A stretch of DNA of 64,000 nucleotides from Pseudomonas putida W15Oct28. GTDB taxonomy: Bacteria > Pseudomonadota > Gammaproteobacteria > Pseudomonadales > Pseudomonadaceae. Position numbers and translations under genes: made by a program. The stretch is from NCBI RefSeq assembly GCF_000708715.2, contig NZ_JENB01000006.1, positions 62,001 to 126,000 of the forward strand, written 5' to 3'. Under the pieces are notes generated by a model. The model was not told the DNA's origin. It did not search any database and saw nothing but the letters and a program-made list of their open reading frames with translations. Shown one piece after another: positions 41,273-50,543 of the stretch. How positions within the stretch are numbered: position 1 is the stretch's first letter; the number at the start of each line of letters is the position of its first letter.

Positions 41273-42619
41273 GGGGGCCCTCCACGCATTGGCGACAAGC
41301 GAAGCCCTGCTCGCGTGCCACCCTTGCAGCAAAACCGCCAACGCCGCCAGGCCGGCAGGAATCAGCAATGATGCGAACACTTGGGCAAAGCTCCAGCCCA
41401 GCGCCAGCATCTGGGCCCCGGCAAAGGCGCTGAGCACGGCGCCAATGCGCCCGATGCCGCTCATCCAGCTGGCCCCGGTCGCCCGGGCTTCAGTGGGGTA
41501 AAAGGCCGCCGCCAGTGCATTCATGCCAACGCTCGCGCCATTCAGCCCAAAGCCCACGGCGCAGGCAATGGCGCACAGCCAGGCGAAATCCCCCGCCACC
41601 TGGCCAATCGTGAAGATAACCGCGCCGCTGAACAGAAACGTCAGCATCAGTACGCGCTGCGGGTTACAGCGGTCCATGGCCCAGCCTGTTGAAATCGCCC
41701 CTGCCGGGCCGCCAATCTGAAAACAGGCCGTGACAATGGCGGCTTCGGACACCGAAAAACCACCGCCCTCCTTCACCAGCGTCGGCAACCAGCCGCTGAA
41801 CAGGTACACCAGAAACAGCGCCAGCACATAGCCAGCCCAGAGCATGCAAGTACCGAAGCGGTAGCGCGGCGAGAGGATAGTGCCAATCGCGCCGCCAGTG
41901 CCTTGGGGTTTGGCGGGCATGACGAAGGTACTGTCGCCGTTGACATGCTCAGGGGCCAGGCGGCGGACAATGGCCAGAATGCGCTGGCGGTCTGCGCCTT
42001 TGCTGACCAAAAAAGTGACCGATTCCGGCAGCCGCCAATACAGCAGTGGCAGGACCAGCAGTGGCAACACCCCGCCCAGCACCAGCACACTGCGCCAACC
42101 CAGGTTGGGAATCATCCAGGCGCTGACGAAACCACCCATCGCTGCCCCCAGGGAGAACCCGCAGAACGCCAGGGTGATCAGCAGCGAGCGGCTGCGCGCA
42201 GGGGCGTATTCGCTGACCAGCGTGCTGGCATTGGGCATGGCAGCACCCAGGCCCAGGCCGGTAAGAAAGCGCAGCGCGACCAGGGTTTCCAGGTTTGGGG
42301 AAAAGGCCGAGGCCAGGGTCCAGGTGCCGAACAGCAGCACGCTGCACAGCAATACCGCCTTGCGCCCGTAGCGGTCAGCCAGTGGGCCGGCAATCAGGGC
42401 GCCAAGGGCCAGGCCAATCAGCGCGGCGCTCAATACCGGGCCCAGGCTTTGCGCATCCAGGCCCCAGTCGCTTTTCAGTTGCGGGGCAATGAAGCCGATG
42501 ATGGCCACGTCCAGGCCGTCCAGGGCAATGATCAGGAAGCCGAGGAACACCACCCATTTCTGGTAGCGGCCGATGGGTTGCTGGTCGATCAGTTGGCGCA
42601 CGTCGAGCGTGTTGTTCAT
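41270..42619 (-). CDS. MFS transporter, aromatic acid:H+ symporter (AAHS) type
   Basis: A 449-residue permease with twelve predicted spans. The first-span signature FLGFLIIALDGLDVAIIGFIAPQL and the loop GPLADRYGRKAVLL, with WRLPESVTFLV later, are those of the AAHS family (PcaK, BenK, VanK). Start at 42619 has AGGTG seven bases upstream. It would import an aromatic or cyclic carboxylate for the flavoprotein/SDR genes that follow upstream on the same strand. A REP pair separates it from them, so expression may be partly independent. Confidence 0.9.
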   Translation of the reverse strand: MNNTLDVRQLIDQQPIGRYQKWVVFLGFLIIALDGLDVAIIGFIAPQLKSDWGLDAQSLGPVLSAALIGLALGALIAGPLADRYGRKAVLLCSVLLFGTWTLASAFSPNLETLVALRFLTGLGLGAAMPNASTLVSEYAPARSRSLLITLAFCGFSLGAAMGGFVSAWMIPNLGWRSVLVLGGVLPLLVLPLLYWRLPESVTFLVSKGADRQRILAIVRRLAPEHVNGDSTFVMPAKPQGTGGAIGTILSPRYRFGTCMLWAGYVLALFLVYLFSGWLPTLVKEGGGFSVSEAAIVTACFQIGGPAGAISTGWAMDRCNPQRVLMLTFLFSGAVIFTIGQVAGDFAWLCAIACAVGFGLNGASVGMNALAAAFYPTEARATGASWMSGIGRIGAVLSAFAGAQMLALGWSFAQVFASLLIPAGLAALAVLLQGWHASRASLVANAWRAP

Positions 42620-42662
42620 GGGTATCACCTGTTGTTGTTTTTATGACGGTGTTTCGGGGTCT

Positions 42663-42749
42663 CTGTGGGAGCGGGCTTGCCCGCGAAGCAGGCCACGCGT
42701 TGGATGGCACGGGCTTCGCCCGTGTTCGCGGGCAAGCCCGCTCCCACAG
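42663..42749. repeat. REP inverted pair, tgtgggagcgggc type
   Basis: Arms ctgtgggagcgggcttgccc and gggcaagcccgctcccacag around gcacgggcttcgcccgtg. Located between the NIPSNAP gene and the transporter gene, same direction. Confidence 0.88.
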
Positions 42750-42813
42750 TGATCGCGCAAACTTTTAGATTTTGATCAAGACAGTTGCTCCCACAAGTAC
42801 GCTGTAAGGACTG

Positions 42814-43143
42814 TCACCTGATTACCAGGCTGGGTAAGCGCACCGGCCGGATGATCCGTGTTTCCTGTGCCACCACCAGGTCACGGGTGGCGTGCAGATA
42901 CGCGGCAAAGTCCGGGTCGGCATCCCGCGCCGCACTACGCTTTTCAAAGTCATCGAGGCTGTCATAACCCCACAGGTGCACCACCTGGTTCAGCGGCCCG
43001 ATGCTGCTGGTGTAGAACGCCAGCGGTGCGCCGAGGTGGCGCAGCAGGATCGGCATCGCCAACTGGTCGAAGGCTTCGAGAAAGGCCGCCATGCAGCGCG
43101 GGCGGATGGTGTAGATGCGGTGATCGACCACAGCCTTGTCCAT
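42814..43143 (-). CDS. NIPSNAP-family protein
   Basis: A 109-residue dimeric alpha/beta-barrel-type protein. It opens VVDHRIYTIRPRCMAAFLEAF and has LNQVVHLWGYDSLDDFEKRSAARDADPDF, the standard NIPSNAP pattern. Members often lie in catabolic operons and some help in ring or small-molecule conversions, but no general activity is established. Its ATG overlaps the stop of the flavoprotein gene by one base (TGATG), so it is co-translated with it. Confidence 0.9.
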   Translation of the reverse strand: MDKAVVDHRIYTIRPRCMAAFLEAFDQLAMPILLRHLGAPLAFYTSSIGPLNQVVHLWGYDSLDDFEKRSAARDADPDFAAYLHATRDLVVAQETRIIRPVRLPSLVIR

Positions 43144-44861
43144 CACGCCACCTCCCGCGCATTGCCCGCCGCCGCCAGCCCCTGCTCGACACCGCCCAGG
43201 TGGCGCCCGGTGATGTAGCCAAAGGTCATGATCGGCCCCAGGGTAATGCCGGCACCAGGGTAGTTGCCGCCCATGATGCTGGCGCGGTCGTTACCCACCG
43301 CATACAGCCCTTCGATGGCCTGCCCGCCGGCGGCCAGCACTTCACCGACCACGCTGGTGCGCAGCCCGTCGAAGGTGCCCAGGTCGCCCATGACCACCTT
43401 CACGGCAAAGTACGGCCCCTCGCCCACCGGCGCCACGCAGGGGTTGGGCTGTTGCTGTGGGTCGGCCAGGTAGCGGTTGAAGCTGGTACTGCCGCGGCCG
43501 AACTGGCGGTCCTCGCCGTGCACTGCGCCAAGGTTGTAGTCGCGCACGGTCCGTTCCAGCCCTTGCGCATCGATCCCGGCCTTGCCTGCCAGCTCGGCCA
43601 GGGTCTTGCCCTTGAGCAGGTAGCCGTTACGCAACAAGGGGCCCGTCGGCATCGGTGCAGGCTTGGCGAAACCCAGGCCGTACTTGGCCAGGGTGCGGCG
43701 GTCGCACACCAGCCACATGGCGGTTTCCGCCTGCCCGGCGCAAGCCTCGATCAACGCGGCACCCACGTCGTGGTAGGCGTTGGACTCGTTGGTGAAACGC
43801 TGGCCCGAACGCAGCACCCCGATCACACCCGGCTTGTAGCGGTCGAGCAGATGCGGAAAGGCGATGTAACGCCCGGCACCCACCGGCACCTTCGACACGG
43901 GCATCCAGGCTGCTGGCGCTTGCAGGCGGATATCGACCTTGGCCCCCAGCGCCTCGGCCATGCGCGCACCATCGCCGGTATTACCCGCTGGCACCGGTGA
44001 AAAATGCTCACCACCTCGACGCACATGCGGGTAGGCCTGGCGCAACCGTTGCAGGTCATGGGAGAACCCACCACAGGCCAGCACCACCCCGCGACGGGCC
44101 TGAATGCGCAGTTCGCTGTCGCCTTGCCCGGCCAATGCCCCCACCACCCGAACACCGTCGCGCAGCAGCTGCCGCGCCGGGGTGCCGGTGAGGATCGGGA
44201 TGCCCAGGTCCAACGCCGAGCGCACCAGGCGCGCCGCCAAGGCATTGCCGCTAGTGACCTGGGTGCCGCGGCGATACAGGGCCAGCTCCTTCAGGTGGGT
44301 CAGCAGGCGCCTGGCCACATACACGAACGACGTCAACGAGCGGGTAACATTGAAGAAGTGCTTGAGGTCGGCATTCGACGAGTTGAACATCATGCCGATG
44401 AAGGTGATGGTTTTCAGCGGTGGGCGCAGGCGTGCCATGTCCGGCCCGAGGCCACGGATGTCGTAAGGTGCGGCCAGTATCGAGCGGCCGACATCGACGC
44501 CACCCTCAACTTGCGGGTGATAGTCGGGGTACAGCGTAGGCACGAACTTGACGGCGGTTTCCCGCTCGAAAAACTCCACCATTTGCGGTCCGTAGCGCAA
44601 GAACGCCTCGACCCCCGCCGCATCAAAACAGGCACCGGTTTCGTTGCGCAGGTAAGTCATGGCCGCCTCCGGGCTGTCGTTGGCCCCGTGCCTGTTGCCA
44701 GGCACCCACAGCACACCGCCGGAAAACGCCGTGGTACCGCCAAAACAGTCGTCTTTTTCGATGACGATCACGTCAAGGCCATGCTTCTTCGCTGTAATCG
44801 CCGTCGCCAGGCCACCGGCGCCCGCGCCGACCACCAGCACATCGCAGTTACGTGTGGTCAT
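43143..44861 (-). CDS. FAD-dependent dehydrogenase, 3-ketosteroid dehydrogenase/fumarate reductase-like
   Basis: A 572-residue flavoprotein. FAD motif VLVVGAGAGGLATAITAKKHG is at residues 6-26, followed by VIEKDDCFGGTTAFSGGVLWVPGN, then GVVLACGGFSHDLQRL, and the C-terminal FAD segment LYAVGNDRASIMGGNYPGAG with LGPIMTFGYITGRHL. This is the KstD/flavocytochrome c flavoprotein fold. Relatives introduce a double bond next to a ketone (steroid delta-1-dehydrogenases) or reduce/oxidise alkenes. The substrate here is unknown. It overlaps the SDR gene by four bases and the NIPSNAP gene by one, a tight three-gene unit. Confidence 0.9.
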   Translation of the reverse strand: MTTRNCDVLVVGAGAGGLATAITAKKHGLDVIVIEKDDCFGGTTAFSGGVLWVPGNRHGANDSPEAAMTYLRNETGACFDAAGVEAFLRYGPQMVEFFERETAVKFVPTLYPDYHPQVEGGVDVGRSILAAPYDIRGLGPDMARLRPPLKTITFIGMMFNSSNADLKHFFNVTRSLTSFVYVARRLLTHLKELALYRRGTQVTSGNALAARLVRSALDLGIPILTGTPARQLLRDGVRVVGALAGQGDSELRIQARRGVVLACGGFSHDLQRLRQAYPHVRRGGEHFSPVPAGNTGDGARMAEALGAKVDIRLQAPAAWMPVSKVPVGAGRYIAFPHLLDRYKPGVIGVLRSGQRFTNESNAYHDVGAALIEACAGQAETAMWLVCDRRTLAKYGLGFAKPAPMPTGPLLRNGYLLKGKTLAELAGKAGIDAQGLERTVRDYNLGAVHGEDRQFGRGSTSFNRYLADPQQQPNPCVAPVGEGPYFAVKVVMGDLGTFDGLRTSVVGEVLAAGGQAIEGLYAVGNDRASIMGGNYPGAGITLGPIMTFGYITGRHLGGVEQGLAAAGNAREVA

Positions 44862-45685
44862 GAGCGTGCCCCCTCAAAGCCTGGGCGTGGGATCAGCGCC
44901 ATGGGCATGCTTTCGAGCCCGCCATCCACGGTCAGCTCTGCGCCGTTGATGTAGTCGGCGCGCCGGCTGGCCAGAAACAGCACGGCTTCGGCGATATCCT
45001 GTGGTTCACCGATGCGCTGGTTGGCGGTCATGGCGCTGCGCTGGCGTTCGATTTGCGGGTCGGCATAAAACGCTGCGGACAACGGTGTGCGGATCAACCC
45101 TGGGCACACTGCGTTGCTGCGCACACCTCGCGGCCCCCATTCCACGGCAATCTGCCGCGACAGCATGCTGACCCCGGCCTTGGCCGCACTGTAGGCACCG
45201 CTGTTGGGTTGCGGGTAGTGGGCGGCGATCGAGGCCACGTGCACGATACGGCCCTCGCCCCGGGCCAGCATCGAACGGCCGAAGGCCTGGGCACACAGCA
45301 GGTAACCCGTGAGGTTGACCGCCAGCACCTGGTTCCATTGCTCCAGGGTCAGCACTTCCAGCGCACCGGGGCGCAGCACGCTGGCATTGTTGACCAGTAC
45401 ATCGCAGCGCCCATGCAGCGCCTGAACCTGGGCAGCAGCCTGCTCCACGCTGGCCGGGTCGGCGATGTCGCAGCCCAGGGCGCTGACCTCACCGACACTG
45501 TGTTCACCCAGGGTGGCAGCCAGTTCACGGCATTTGTCCAGGTCACGGTCGAGCAGCACCACATGGGCGTGCTGCTCGACCAGGGCGCCGGCCAACGCCG
45601 CGCCAATACCACCGGCGGCGCCGGTGACCACGCATACGGCCGAGTCCAGGCCCAGCCATTGAGAGGGGATCTTGTTGTTGTGCAT
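44858..45685 (-). CDS. SDR-family oxidoreductase
   Basis: A 275-residue short-chain dehydrogenase. NAD(P)-binding motif VVTGAAGGIGAALAGAL near residues 19-35 with an acidic residue after strand 2 (VVLLDRDLDK), which favours NAD; NNAS motif in VLVNNASVLRPG; active-site tyrosine and lysine in NSGAYSAAKAGVSM; VCPGLIRTPLS cofactor loop. It would oxidise an alcohol or reduce a ketone on the pathway intermediate handled by the adjacent KstD-like enzyme. First gene of the minus-strand unit; divergent from the AraC gene. Confidence 0.93.
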   Translation of the reverse strand: MHNNKIPSQWLGLDSAVCVVTGAAGGIGAALAGALVEQHAHVVLLDRDLDKCRELAATLGEHSVGEVSALGCDIADPASVEQAAAQVQALHGRCDVLVNNASVLRPGALEVLTLEQWNQVLAVNLTGYLLCAQAFGRSMLARGEGRIVHVASIAAHYPQPNSGAYSAAKAGVSMLSRQIAVEWGPRGVRSNAVCPGLIRTPLSAAFYADPQIERQRSAMTANQRIGEPQDIAEAVLFLASRRADYINGAELTVDGGLESMPMALIPRPGFEGARS

Positions 45686-45862
45686 GCTGCTCTCCAGAGT
45701 GTCGCTTCATCTGGGCCACAGCCTAGGGCCGGCAGGCACACCGGCAGAATGGACAAAACCTGCAACCAGCCCCACATTCCCGACAATTTTCGCCCTGCCG
45801 CCTCAAGCCTGCAGGCAGCTGTGGCACAGTAGCCAGGTACCGAACAGAACAATTACAACACC
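45686..45862. promoter_or_regulatory. Divergent region between SDR and AraC genes
   Basis: 177 bases carrying both promoters. An imperfect palindrome gccggcaggcacaccggc (45729-45746) is visible; AraC proteins more often use direct repeats, so its role is uncertain. No strong -35/-10 pair identified. Confidence 0.35.
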
Positions 45863-46735
45863 ATGAACAAGATCCCCAACTACGCCCTGTACGGTGAAAC
45901 CGCACAACCGGTGTGGCACGAAGCCCTGCATGTGGAGCAGATCTCCCAGCGGTCTGGCGCACACAACTGGGAAATTGCCGCGCACCGTCATGAAGGCTTG
46001 CTGCAGTTGCTGTACCTGCAAAGCGGCGGCGGTGAAGTGCTGTTCGACAGTGACCGGCTCCAGGTGCAGGCCCCCTGCGTGGTGTATGTGCCGGCGCAAG
46101 TGGTGCATGGTTTCCACTGGGCCGGTCAGGTCGAGGGCCAGGTGATCACCGCCGCCCAGCACCCGCTGGAAAGCATTGCCCAGGTGCTGGCACCCAACCT
46201 GCTGGTGCAGGTGCGCAAACCACAGGTGATCGCCCTGCCGTCGTGGGCAGCCGACGAAGACCCGTTGCTGCCGCTGTTCATGGCTTTGCGCGAGGAGTAC
46301 CACAATCGCGCCCGTGAGCATGTGGCCAGCAGCATGGCCCTGTTGCTGACGCTGCTCATCCAGGTGCTGCGCCATGAACCGCACCTGCCCCACGGCGAGC
46401 AGCGCCCAGTGTCAAGGCGCAGCCAGCAACTGACCGCTTTTCGTGAGTTGGTGGACATGCATTACCGCGCCCATTGGCCACTGGCGGACTACGCCGCCGA
46501 GCTCGGCATGACCCTGGCTACGCTGGGGCGGTTGTGTCAGGAGCACCTGGGCATGACGCCCATGAACGTGATCAATGCCCGGCTGGTGCTGGAGGCCAAG
46601 CGCATGCTGGGGCATTCGAGCCTGAGTGTGAAAGAGATCGCCCATGAGCTGGGGTTTGCCGATGTGGGGTATTTCAGCCGGTTCTTCCGCAAGCATGCGG
46701 GGGTGAGCCCTAGCGGGTTTCGCGAGGGCCAATAA
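45863..46735 (+). CDS. AraC-family regulator, PobC/HpaA-like
   Basis: A 290-residue activator. N-terminal cupin-like sensor (residues 20-110, HRHEGLLQLLYLQSGGGEVLFD, VVYVPAQVVHGFHW) and two C-terminal helix-turn-helix units (LADYAAELGMTLATLGRLCQEHLGM and VKEIAHELGFADVGYFSRFFRKHAG, in parts). The sensor wording resembles AraC regulators of hydroxybenzoate and hydroxyphenylacetate pathways. Divergence from the SDR-flavoprotein-NIPSNAP unit makes it the probable activator of that unit, with an aromatic acid as plausible ligand. Confidence 0.9.
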   Translation: MNKIPNYALYGETAQPVWHEALHVEQISQRSGAHNWEIAAHRHEGLLQLLYLQSGGGEVLFDSDRLQVQAPCVVYVPAQVVHGFHWAGQVEGQVITAAQHPLESIAQVLAPNLLVQVRKPQVIALPSWAADEDPLLPLFMALREEYHNRAREHVASSMALLLTLLIQVLRHEPHLPHGEQRPVSRRSQQLTAFRELVDMHYRAHWPLADYAAELGMTLATLGRLCQEHLGMTPMNVINARLVLEAKRMLGHSSLSVKEIAHELGFADVGYFSRFFRKHAGVSPSGFREGQ

Positions 46736-46756
46736 CACCTGCAGGATTTTGCTGTG

Positions 46757-46842
46757 GCCTGCACGGGCCTCTTCGCAGCACAAGGCTGCTCCTACTGGAG
46801 CACGCTATACCTGTAGGAGCAGCCTTGTGCTGCGAAGAGGCC
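46757..46842. repeat. REP inverted pair, gtaggagcagcc type
   Basis: Arms ggcctcttcgcagcacaagg (extended by ctgctcctac) and gtaggagcagccttgtgctg (extended by cgaagaggcc), 30 bases each with an 18-base loop. At the convergent junction of the AraC and IclR genes. Confidence 0.9.
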
Positions 46843-46856
46843 GGTACAGGTCAGCA

Positions 46857-47630
46857 CTAGACCGCCAAGGCCCGCTGCACATCGCCTACTGTGGTCGCCA
46901 GGCTGCTCAGGTGCAAATTCAACACCCGCTCCACCGGTGCCTGATCCAGCGGCCAGTGCAAGGCAATGCTCCCGGCCAGGCGCCCATCGGCATGCACCGG
47001 CAAAGCAATGGCGCGGATCAGGAAGGGCAAGCGCACCGGATACTCCCAGTACCCTTCGGTCCGCTGGCCAAAGCCCTTGTGTGCGTCTTCTTCGATATTG
47101 CGCAGCACCTTTTCATCGCGCAGCCGCTCATGGGCCGCCAGGCGCTGGACCTCATCGACCGCCAGCTCACCCAGGCAGGCCCGCCCCATTGCCGAGTGAA
47201 AAAGGCTGGCATGCTGCCCGACGATCTGGCAGGTATGCGGGTACCGCTTGCGCAATACCTGGGGGATGGCGCTTTCCATCACCTCCAGCCGCTCGCCGTC
47301 GAAACACGACAGGTCCACCACCAGCCCGGTGCGCTCGCTCAGGTCCAGCAGCATCGGTGCGGCACTTTCCACCAGGCGCCGCTTGAAGCGCATCTGCCGG
47401 TCGCCGAACAGCCGCCGCGCGCACAGCCGATAACGCCGGTCGCTAAGGCCACGGTAGACCCAGCCCTGCTCCTGCAAGGTGGCCAGCATGCGCGACGCCG
47501 TGGCCTTGGGCAGGCCTGTGAGGTAATGCAGTTCTTCCAGGCCCAGTGCCTGGTGCTCGCCCAGCAGGTCGACGATGGCCAGCGCACGCTCCACCGACCG
47601 CACGCCGCCACTGTCTGCCGTAATGCCCAT
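46857..47630 (-). CDS. IclR-family transcriptional regulator
   Basis: A 257-residue regulator. Winged helix at residues 10-70 (VRSVERALAIVDLLGEHQALGLEELHYLTGLPKATASRMLATL in consecutive pieces) and effector domain from about 85, with LSCFDGERLEVMES and SLFHSAMGRACLGELA. It is the last gene of the amidase operon (68 bases after the amidase stop) and probably controls it. Start at 47630 is the normal N-terminus. Confidence 0.92.
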   Translation of the reverse strand: MGITADSGGVRSVERALAIVDLLGEHQALGLEELHYLTGLPKATASRMLATLQEQGWVYRGLSDRRYRLCARRLFGDRQMRFKRRLVESAAPMLLDLSERTGLVVDLSCFDGERLEVMESAIPQVLRKRYPHTCQIVGQHASLFHSAMGRACLGELAVDEVQRLAAHERLRDEKVLRNIEEDAHKGFGQRTEGYWEYPVRLPFLIRAIALPVHADGRLAGSIALHWPLDQAPVERVLNLHLSSLATTVGDVQRALAV

Positions 47631-47698
47631 GGGTATGACCTCCCTGTAGCTGGATGGTCAGCATAGCCAGCAAGAACCGCGCCTGCCCAGTGCTTTCA

Positions 47699-49153
47699 TC
47701 AGCCCTGCAGGCACGGTGGCGGGCGCCGTTCTACCCAACGGGTGAGCTGTTCATGGGCGTACGCCAGTTGCAACACCGCATGGTCGGCCTGGGCCGGGCC
47801 TATGATCTGCAGGCCCGTGGGCAAACCAGCGCTGTTGAAGCCGACCGGTACGCTGATGCTCGGCAAGCCCGCCAGGGTCGGCCCGATCACCACCTCCATC
47901 CAGCGATGGTAGGTGTCCATCGCCCGCCCCCCGACCACCGTCGGCCACGCCAGTTTTGCATCGAAAGGGAACACCTGGGCAGACGGCAACAGCAGGTAGT
48001 CGTAACGTTCGAACAGGTTGGCCAAGGCGCGGTACCAGTCGCTGCGGTCCAACGACGCCTGGTACAGCGCTGCCGCGCTCAGCTGCAAGGCACCCTCCAC
48101 CTCCCACTGTGCTTCGGGCTTGAGCAAGGCGCGCCTGGCGGGGTCGGCATAGGCCGCGCCGAGGTTGCCGTGCACCAGGAAGTGGCGGTGGGTGAGCCAG
48201 CATTGCCATAAGCGCGCGGGGTCGAATGCCGGTTGGCAAGCCTCGACCCGGCAGCCCAGTTCGGCGAAATCGGCCAACGCCGCCTCGCACAGGCCCATCA
48301 CCCCGTCATCCATCGGCAGGTAGCCGTTGTAGTCACCCAGCCAGCCAACCCGCACGCCACGAAAGTCGCGCTGCAGCCCGGCGGCGAAATCGCGCTGGCC
48401 CTCGTTCAGCGACAGCGGCACCCGCGCATCAACGCCCGCCTGGGTCGACAACAGCCGCGCCACATCCACCACGCTGCGCCCCATCGGCCCTTCGGTCGCC
48501 AGCTGCTGCACGAACAGTTCGGGCGCCGGGCCATGGGGTACCCGGCCCTGCGACGGGCGCAGGCCGAACACATTGTTGAACGCCGCCGGGTTGCGCAGCG
48601 AACCCATCATGTCGCTGCCGTCAGCCACTGGCAGCAGGCGCATGGCCAGCGCCGCTGCCGCCCCGCCACTGCTGCCGCCGGCCACCCGCTGCGGGTCGTA
48701 GGCATTGGTGGTGGTACCGAACAGGGTGTTGTAGGTTTGCGAGCCGAGGCCGAACTCGGGCACGTTGCTTTTACCCACGATCAGCGCCCCGCTCGCCCGC
48801 ACCCGCGCCACGCTGATTGCGTCATGCTCAGGTACCTGTTCGGCGAACAACGGCGAGCCCAGGGTGGTGCGCAGCCCGGCAGTGGCAGCCAGGTCCTTGA
48901 TCGCCTGGGGCATGCCGTGCATCCAGCCGCGGGAATGGCCCCGCTTCAGCTCGCGGTCACGCGCGTCGGCCTCGGCCAACACCGCCTCGGCCGGGCGCAG
49001 CGACACCAGGGCGTTGACCTGCGGGTTGCAGCGGTCGATGTGCGCCAGGTAGGCCTGCATCACCTCCCGGCACGATACCTGGCGGGCATGGATGGCCTGG
49101 GACAATGCTTCGGCATCGAGGGCAACGATGGGGTCGATGGCTAGCGGCTTCAC
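47699..49153 (-). CDS. Amidase-signature family amidase
   Basis: A 484-residue hydrolase with the complete Ser-cisSer-Lys triad: Lys86 in MPQAIKDLAAT, Ser161 in VAGGSSGGAAAALA and nucleophile Ser185 in GSDMMGSLRNPAAFN. The MM in place of the usual TG before the nucleophile is seen in a subgroup of these enzymes. It would cleave an amide to acid and ammonia in the cytoplasm. The start is a GTG at 49153 overlapping the transporter stop by four bases (GTGA). Earlier in-frame sequence overlaps the transporter and is not real. Substrate unknown. Confidence 0.92.
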   Translation of the reverse strand: MKPLAIDPIVALDAEALSQAIHARQVSCREVMQAYLAHIDRCNPQVNALVSLRPAEAVLAEADARDRELKRGHSRGWMHGMPQAIKDLAATAGLRTTLGSPLFAEQVPEHDAISVARVRASGALIVGKSNVPEFGLGSQTYNTLFGTTTNAYDPQRVAGGSSGGAAAALAMRLLPVADGSDMMGSLRNPAAFNNVFGLRPSQGRVPHGPAPELFVQQLATEGPMGRSVVDVARLLSTQAGVDARVPLSLNEGQRDFAAGLQRDFRGVRVGWLGDYNGYLPMDDGVMGLCEAALADFAELGCRVEACQPAFDPARLWQCWLTHRHFLVHGNLGAAYADPARRALLKPEAQWEVEGALQLSAAALYQASLDRSDWYRALANLFERYDYLLLPSAQVFPFDAKLAWPTVVGGRAMDTYHRWMEVVIGPTLAGLPSISVPVGFNSAGLPTGLQIIGPAQADHAVLQLAYAHEQLTRWVERRPPPCLQG

Positions 49154-50460
49154 GGTTTTACTCCAAGGTTGAAAGTGGCAGGCTTGCCCGCCCGGGGTGC
49201 TTCTTTCAGGCAATAGGTACCCAGCAGCGTCAGCAGGCAGGCGAACAGCACGTAGAACGACGGTGCTACCGGGGTGCCGAGTGCCTTGGTAAGCCAGGTG
49301 ACGATCAACGGGGCAAAGCCGCCGAACACCATCACCGCCACGTTGTAGGCCACCGAGACACCGGTGGACCGCACCTCCACCGGGAACTGTTCGGCCAGGG
49401 CAGTAGGTGCCGGCCCGAAGAAGCCGCCAATGGCCGTGCACAGCAGCAGTTGCATCACCAGCAGGCGCTCCAGCGAAGGCGCGGCGGCCACCCACACATA
49501 CAGCGGGTACACCATCACGAAAAAGGCCAGGGTGAAGGCCATCAGCACCGGGCGCCGCCCCACCCGGTCAGACAACGCTCCGGCCAGTGGAATGACCACG
49601 GTCATCAGCCCCACGGCCAGCATCTGCACCAGCAGCACCTGGTCCAGCGGTAGCCCGAGGCTCTTGTGGGCAAAGGTCGGCATGTTCACCAGCACCACGT
49701 AGAACGACACCGTCGCGCCACAGGCCAGGCCCATCGATACCAGCAGGCTGCGCCGATGTTCACGCAATACCTGCCACAGGGTAGGCGACTGGCCCTTTGC
49801 CTGGCGGCGCGCCTCGACGAACTCCTCGGGTTCTTCCATGTGCTTGCGTATCCACAACCCGACCGGGCCGATCAGCAGGCCGAGCACGAACGGGATGCGC
49901 CAGCCCCAGCTGTCCAGCGCCTCTGGCGAACACAAGTGCGTCACCAGGGCCACCATCGCCGCCCCGGAAAACACCGCCAGGCACTGCCCCACCAGTTGCC
50001 ACGAACCGTACAGGCCCTTGCGGTGGGCCGGCGCGCTTTCCACCAGAAACGCCGTGGCACTGGCGTACTCGCCACCGGTGGCAAAGCCCTGCAGCATGCG
50101 CGCTACCACGATCAACAGCGGCGCAGCCATGCCAATGGCCAGGTAGTCGGGAGCAAAAGCGATCATCGCGATCGACACGGTCATCAGGCGGATGATCAAC
50201 TGCATCGCCGCCTTTCGGCCCTTGCGATCGGAGTACATGCCCAGCAACACGCCGCCCACCGGGCGCATGAAAAAGCCGACGCCAAAGGTGGCCAGGGCCA
50301 TCAGCAGCGAGGCGTATTCGTCATCGGACGGGAAAAACTGCCGGGCAATGATACTGGCCAGAAAGCCGTAAACAATAAAGTCGTACCACTCCAGGGCGTT
50401 GCCGATAACGGCGGCGACCACTTGCCGGGTACGCGACACGCCGGTGCTCGAAGTCTGCAT
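49150..50460 (-). CDS. MFS transporter, metabolite:H+ symporter (MHS) type
   Basis: A 436-residue permease with twelve spans. The opening VVAAVIGNALEWYDFIVYGFLASIIARQFFP and GVGFFMRPVGGVLLGMYSDRKGRKAAM match the MHS family (ShiA, ProP, CitH). Substrates of relatives are carboxylates, betaines and similar metabolites. Encoded between an M20 amidohydrolase and an amidase, it probably brings in an amide or N-acyl compound. Start at 50460 (MQTSSTGVSRTRQ) fits; a few upstream in-frame codons have no homology. Confidence 0.92.
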   Translation of the reverse strand: MQTSSTGVSRTRQVVAAVIGNALEWYDFIVYGFLASIIARQFFPSDDEYASLLMALATFGVGFFMRPVGGVLLGMYSDRKGRKAAMQLIIRLMTVSIAMIAFAPDYLAIGMAAPLLIVVARMLQGFATGGEYASATAFLVESAPAHRKGLYGSWQLVGQCLAVFSGAAMVALVTHLCSPEALDSWGWRIPFVLGLLIGPVGLWIRKHMEEPEEFVEARRQAKGQSPTLWQVLREHRRSLLVSMGLACGATVSFYVVLVNMPTFAHKSLGLPLDQVLLVQMLAVGLMTVVIPLAGALSDRVGRRPVLMAFTLAFFVMVYPLYVWVAAAPSLERLLVMQLLLCTAIGGFFGPAPTALAEQFPVEVRSTGVSVAYNVAVMVFGGFAPLIVTWLTKALGTPVAPSFYVLFACLLTLLGTYCLKEAPRAGKPATFNLGVKP

Positions 50461-50543
50461 AGGGAACACTCCACACAATGATTGGGTGATCGCCCAGGCG
50501 CGGTCGCGCCCGGGTTCCAGCGGCAGTCGTCAAAAAGGGAAGG

